Positions 13,816 to 14,401 of a stretch of DNA of 14,401 nucleotides are shown here, piece by piece (the stretch's first letter is position 1; each line of letters begins with the position of its first letter). A model generated the notes under the pieces. The model saw only the letters and a program-made list of their open reading frames with translations. It was not told where the DNA came from and did no database searches. The stretch is from NCBI GenBank assembly GCA_050013075.1, contig JBEKFZ010000105.1, positions 1-14,401 on the forward strand. Reading direction: 5' to 3'. Source of the DNA: JBEKIK01 sp050013075 (GTDB taxonomy: Bacteria; Planctomycetota; Planctomycetia; Pirellulales; Thermoguttaceae). The translations under genes and the position numbers were made by a program.

Positions 13816-14401
13816 TTACCGAATATACCCAATCCGGCGTGGATCGGGAACCTGAAATTGCCAATTGCCAATAGTAACTGATTTGGCAGGGAATAAGATC
13901 ATTAACGGCTTGCCAATTAACAAGTTGTCAATTACTGGGGAAGAAACGGGCCAGGTTCGGCTATCCTCAGCTATGGAACTATTATCTCCCAGAACAAAAT
14001 ACTCATTATCACCCAATTGGGTGGAGTTTTCCTGCAACCATCGTCTTCCCCTACCAATTGGGTGGGTATAATATATGTCCCTATAAATCCGCAAGTCCTC
14101 CACCACCACTCCTAGTCCAGTTGTCCCTATGGCAAAAGGTTGAGATGTAGGTTCGGTCCGTGGAACCGGATCATCCATGGGCAGGCAATATACGGTCCGA
14201 TCATTGAGGGCCAATAAGAATTGCCGGTCGATTAGCGAAACAACCACGTCCAAGGCCTTGTTTTCAAGCGCGATCCGATTGTCTTCGGGCGAAATCTCGC
14301 GGTTGTTGCGATTTATCCGGTAGATGCCGGCCTCGGGATCGATTTCAAGCAGAAAAACATCCTTCCCATAATCCGCACGAATGAAAAACTTTCCTTGACC
14401 G
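13816..14401 (-). CDS. second signal peptidase I paralogue, C-terminal part only
   Basis: The reading frame is open from the right edge to the stop at 13816, giving 195 visible residues; the N-terminus and catalytic Ser/Lys lie outside. Box E is clear: EYFVLGDNSSIAEDSRTW. Before it, a region with YGKDVFLLEIDP, VVVSLIDRQFLLALNDRTV and VVVEDLRIYRDIYYTHPIG parallels the beta-rich insert of the downstream lepB (KMKLSHLKVLRDIYYLAVN), so both paralogues share the insert. After box E comes DNLLIGKPLMILFP, matching RDLLKGKALFIYWP in the paralogue. The stop lies 115 bp before the second lepB. Tandem duplication is the likely origin, followed by considerable divergence. Whether it is active cannot be judged without the first half. 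Confidence 0.88.
   Translation of the reverse strand, partial: GQGKFFIRADYGKDVFLLEIDPEAGIYRINRNNREISPEDNRIALENKALDVVVSLIDRQFLLALNDRTVYCLPMDDPVPRTEPTSQPFAIGTTGLGVVVEDLRIYRDIYYTHPIGRGRRWLQENSTQLGDNEYFVLGDNSSIAEDSRTWPVSSPVIDNLLIGKPLMILFPAKSVTIGNWQFQVPDPRRIGYIR

Noticed and set aside
13701..13871. N-terminal extension of 57 codons on lepB
   Set aside because: The extension is coded by the heptamer array and the perfect hairpin, has no signal-peptidase features, and LepB homology starts after the ATG at 13700.

Overview
The window looks like chromosomal DNA from a planctomycete or a close relative in the PVC group. The grounds are the protein families seen: a very long signal peptidase I with a large inserted domain, a membrane protein with a TPR tail, an OleC-type ligase, a membrane-anchored FHA protein, and Gly/Tyr-rich secreted proteins. 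Dispersed heptamer repeats and REP-like palindromes are also frequent. This assignment is inference; no rRNA or other phylogenetic marker lies in the window.

Layout, left to right. 1-2699: two minus-strand genes, probably one transcript: a secreted coiled-coil protein of unknown function, then an FHA / transmembrane / Ig-like / trypsin-like protein that runs off the left edge. In the visible part, the protease-like domain has Trp where the catalytic His should be. 2700-3093: leader, a good sigma70-type promoter and a 128-bp inverted-repeat element. 3094-4834: a URO-D-superfamily methyltransferase-like gene whose end overlaps the start of mntP (Mn2+ exporter). 4935-6176: a secreted Gly/Tyr-rich protein with a duplicated domain of about 95 residues. 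6177-6401: a divergent intergenic region with an inverted-repeat element. 6402-8159: the only plus-strand gene, an OleC-like adenylate-forming enzyme, meeting the next cluster tail to tail. 8146-14401: a minus-strand cluster transcribed in the order lepB paralogue (partial), second lepB paralogue, lptB, TPR membrane protein, aldo/keto reductase.

The right-hand cluster is mostly cell-envelope related: two signal peptidases process exported proteins, LptB powers lipopolysaccharide transport, and the TPR protein resembles membrane glycosyltransferase-like families. The OleC-like gene stands without its usual OleA/B/D partners.

The most striking feature is repeat invasion of coding DNA. A pair of 39-bp REP-like units (exactly 26 codons) sits in frame in the OleC gene. 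A compound block of two heptamer arrays plus a hairpin is read through in the TPR gene. Related heptamers and a related hairpin sit directly against the start codons of lptB and the complete lepB, where a Shine-Dalgarno site would normally be.
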